In this document: positions 5,844-6,915 of the stretch, one piece after another
Layout of the letters: every line of letters begins with the position of its first letter
How positions within the stretch are numbered: the stretch's first letter is position 1
DNA from: an uncultured Clostridium sp.
Lineage (GTDB): Bacteria; Bacillota; Clostridia; Oscillospirales; Acutalibacteraceae
Length of the DNA: 6,915 bases
Assembly (NCBI GenBank): GCA_900547915.1
Contig: URIN01000076.1
Location: 1 to 6,915 of the forward strand
Direction of reading: 5' to 3'
The notes under the pieces: model-generated
What the model was told of the DNA's origin: nothing
The model's database searches: none
The model's input: the letters and a program-made list of their open reading frames with translations, nothing else
Translations under genes and position numbers: made by a program

Positions 5844-5930
5844 TGGTGCTGGTGACCGGACTTGAACCGGTACGGTATTGCTACCGAGGGATTTTAAGTC
5901 CCTTGCGTCTGCCGATTTCGCCACACCAGC
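5844..5930 (-). tRNA. tRNA-Leu(UAA)
   Basis: An 87-nt class II tRNA including encoded CCA (complement of 5844..5846). The acceptor stem is GCTGGTG/CACCAGC with discriminator A. The anticodon stem-loop AGGGA-CTTAAAA-TCCCT gives anticodon UAA at 5894..5896, reading UUA and, by wobble, UUG. The long variable arm has a CGGTA/TACCG stem with a GCAA loop. Together with tRNA-Leu(CAA) it covers the UUR leucine codons. Confidence 0.97.
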
Positions 5931-5941
5931 GAACACAGAAT

Positions 5942-5970
5942 ATAATACATTATTACGTGAAAATTGTCAA
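5942..5970 (-). promoter_or_regulatory. Promoter of tRNA-Leu(UAA)
   Basis: On the minus strand, TTGACA (complement of 5965..5970), a 17-nt spacer and TATTAT (complement of 5942..5947). The -35 lies only 3 nt past the stop codon of the upstream dehydrogenase. A weak 6-bp AT-rich hairpin AAATTG/CAATTT (5961..5966 / 5975..5980) overlaps it. There is no T-run terminator between the dehydrogenase and the tRNA. Confidence 0.9.
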
Positions 5971-5973
5971 TAA

Positions 5974-6866
5974 TCAATTTACTTTGTTCTGTGCGTTACC
6001 TGCAAGATAGCATTCAATATTTTTATCAAGAATCGATAGCAATCTAGACCTTGTTTCCTTTGCGGCCCAAGCAATGTGAGGTGTAATAACACAGTTTTTA
6101 GCTGTTAAAAGAGGATTGTTTTTATCAGCCGGTTCTTTCATAAGCACATCAAGTGCGGCTCCAGCAATTTTACCGCTGTTAAGGGCATCTGCTAGTGCAG
6201 CTTCGTCAACAACAGGACCTCTAGAAGTGTTTATTAGAATTGCGCTTTTTTTCATTTTTAAAAGAGATGTTTCATTGATTAGGTTTTCTGTATCAGGAGT
6301 TAAAGGACAATGGCAGGTTATAAAATCAGATTTCGAAAAAAGCTCATCCAGTTCAACCTGGTTTGCTGTTTTAAAGGCACTAAGATCTTTTTCAGATCTT
6401 GAATTCACAAGTACTTTCATACCAAATGTTTCGGCAATTTCTGCAACACGGCTACCTATTGAACCAAATCCAATAATTCCGATAGTTTTGCCGTTAAGTT
6501 CAGAAAGAGGGGAGAGAGTATAACAAAAATCCGGGCATGAACACCAATCTCCTTTATGAACAGATGTAGAGTGTAAATCAACCTGATTTGCAAAATGGAG
6601 AATAAACGCAAAAACCTGCTGAGCAACAGCATTTGTAGAATATGATGGAATATTGCAAACTGTGACGCCTAATTTACTTGCAGTATCTAGGTCAACAACA
6701 TTATATCCTGTTGACTGCAATCCTATGTACTTTAGTTCCGGGGAAAGAGCCTTGAGAGTTTTCTCGTTCAAAACAGTTTTATTTATAATAAGGATTTCCG
6801 CACCTTTAGCTCTTGTAATAATTTCTTCCGGTTCCGTTCTTTGGTAAACTGTAACATCATTAGAAT
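5974..6866 (-). CDS. D-2-hydroxyacid dehydrogenase (glycerate dehydrogenase/hydroxypyruvate reductase-like), N-terminus cut by contig edge
   Basis: A soluble NAD(P)-dependent oxidoreductase that interconverts 2-oxoacids and D-2-hydroxyacids. 296 residues are present, and the frame is open to the right edge. The TTG at 6769..6771 is internal, because the upstream residues (DVTVYQRTEPEEI, then AEILIINKT) match the family's N-terminal substrate domain. Probably about 20-25 residues and the start codon are missing. In fragment numbering, YIGLQSTGYNVVDL is at 46-59 and the nucleotide-binding GFGSIG at 132-137, near the start of the Rossmann domain. Catalytic residues are R215 (NTSRGPVVDE), E244 (MKEP) and H263 (TPHIAWAAKE). 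The TPHIAWA form and the short DFCY-containing linker resemble glycerate dehydrogenase/hydroxypyruvate reductase (HprA-type) enzymes. D-lactate or other 2-ketoacid reductase activity remains possible. The stop is TGA at 5974..5976. The tRNA-Leu(UAA) promoter follows at once, so dehydrogenase transcripts probably run into the tRNA. Confidence 0.93.
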
Positions 6867-6915
6867 CTGTCTCTTATACACATCTCCGAGCCCACGAGAC
6901 GGACTCCTAGCTCGT
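6867..6915. other. Synthetic Nextera i7 adapter with index (not genomic)
   Basis: Positions 6867..6900 are the reverse complement of the adapter at 8..41, starting with the Tn5 mosaic end. They are followed by the 8-base index GGACTCCT (6901..6908) and AGCTCGT, which differs by one base from the expected start of the P7 flow-cell sequence (ATCTCGT). Natural sequence ends at about 6866, inside the dehydrogenase gene. Confidence 0.97.

Noticed and set aside
5786..6010. A plus-strand 74-residue reading frame
   Set aside because: It runs across the terminator, the whole antisense of tRNA-Leu(UAA) and its promoter. This is a typical false ORF over a tRNA.
5974..6771. A dehydrogenase complete from a TTG start at 6771
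   Set aside because: Upstream in-frame residues match the family's N-terminal domain up to the contig edge, so the gene is truncated rather than short.
1..6915. A composite transposon bounded by terminal inverted repeats
   Set aside because: The terminal repeats are the synthetic Nextera adapter containing the Tn5 mosaic end. There is no transposase gene, and the repeats carry a library index.
1..6915. CRISPR array, phage or toxin-antitoxin genes
   Set aside because: No regularly spaced direct repeats, integrase, structural phage genes or small paired toxin/antitoxin reading frames were seen on either strand.

Overview
The window is a 6.8 kb piece of chromosome (42..6866) flanked on both sides by synthetic Nextera/Tn5 library adapter, so it is an assembled contig whose natural sequence stops inside a gene at each end. 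The DNA is AT-rich, with strong AGGAGG-type ribosome binding sites, TTGACA/TATAAT promoters, many hairpin-plus-T-run terminators, CCA-encoding tRNA genes and a spoIIR sporulation gene. Together these point to a spore-forming or spore-derived low-GC Firmicute of class Clostridia. A gut Ruminococcaceae/Lachnospiraceae-like source is plausible but is only an inference.

Layout from left to right: the C-terminal part of spoIIR (+), facing a small helical-bundle protein of DUF2383-like type (-) across a shared terminator. Next is a complete sodium/proline symporter, putP (-), with its own promoter and terminator. Divergent from putP is a consensus promoter that feeds a fluoride (crcB-motif) riboswitch, two tandem intrinsic terminators and then a 410-residue cation:proton antiporter (+). 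The antiporter's stop codon directly abuts the stop codon of a convergent MATE-family efflux pump (-). Then come two tRNA-Leu genes (CAA and UAA anticodons, both -), each with its own promoter and terminator, and finally a D-2-hydroxyacid dehydrogenase (-) that is cut off at its N-terminal end by the right contig edge.

The most interesting element is the leader at 2825..2969. All the fluoride-coordinating and linchpin positions of the fluoride aptamer can be matched by eye. The first terminator uses the 3' strand of the aptamer pseudoknot as its own 5' arm, which explains an ON switch. A second terminator follows at once. The 3' arm of the first terminator can pair for 10 consecutive positions with the 5' arm of the second, so one fluoride-binding event could disable both. 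This suggests that the antiporter is a fluoride-stress gene, although no Fluc/CrcB or CLC-F gene is present in the window.

The remaining genes look like independent housekeeping units (sporulation signalling, proline uptake, drug/metabolite efflux, Leu-UUR decoding, hydroxyacid metabolism) rather than one operon. No mobile element, CRISPR array or phage gene is visible.
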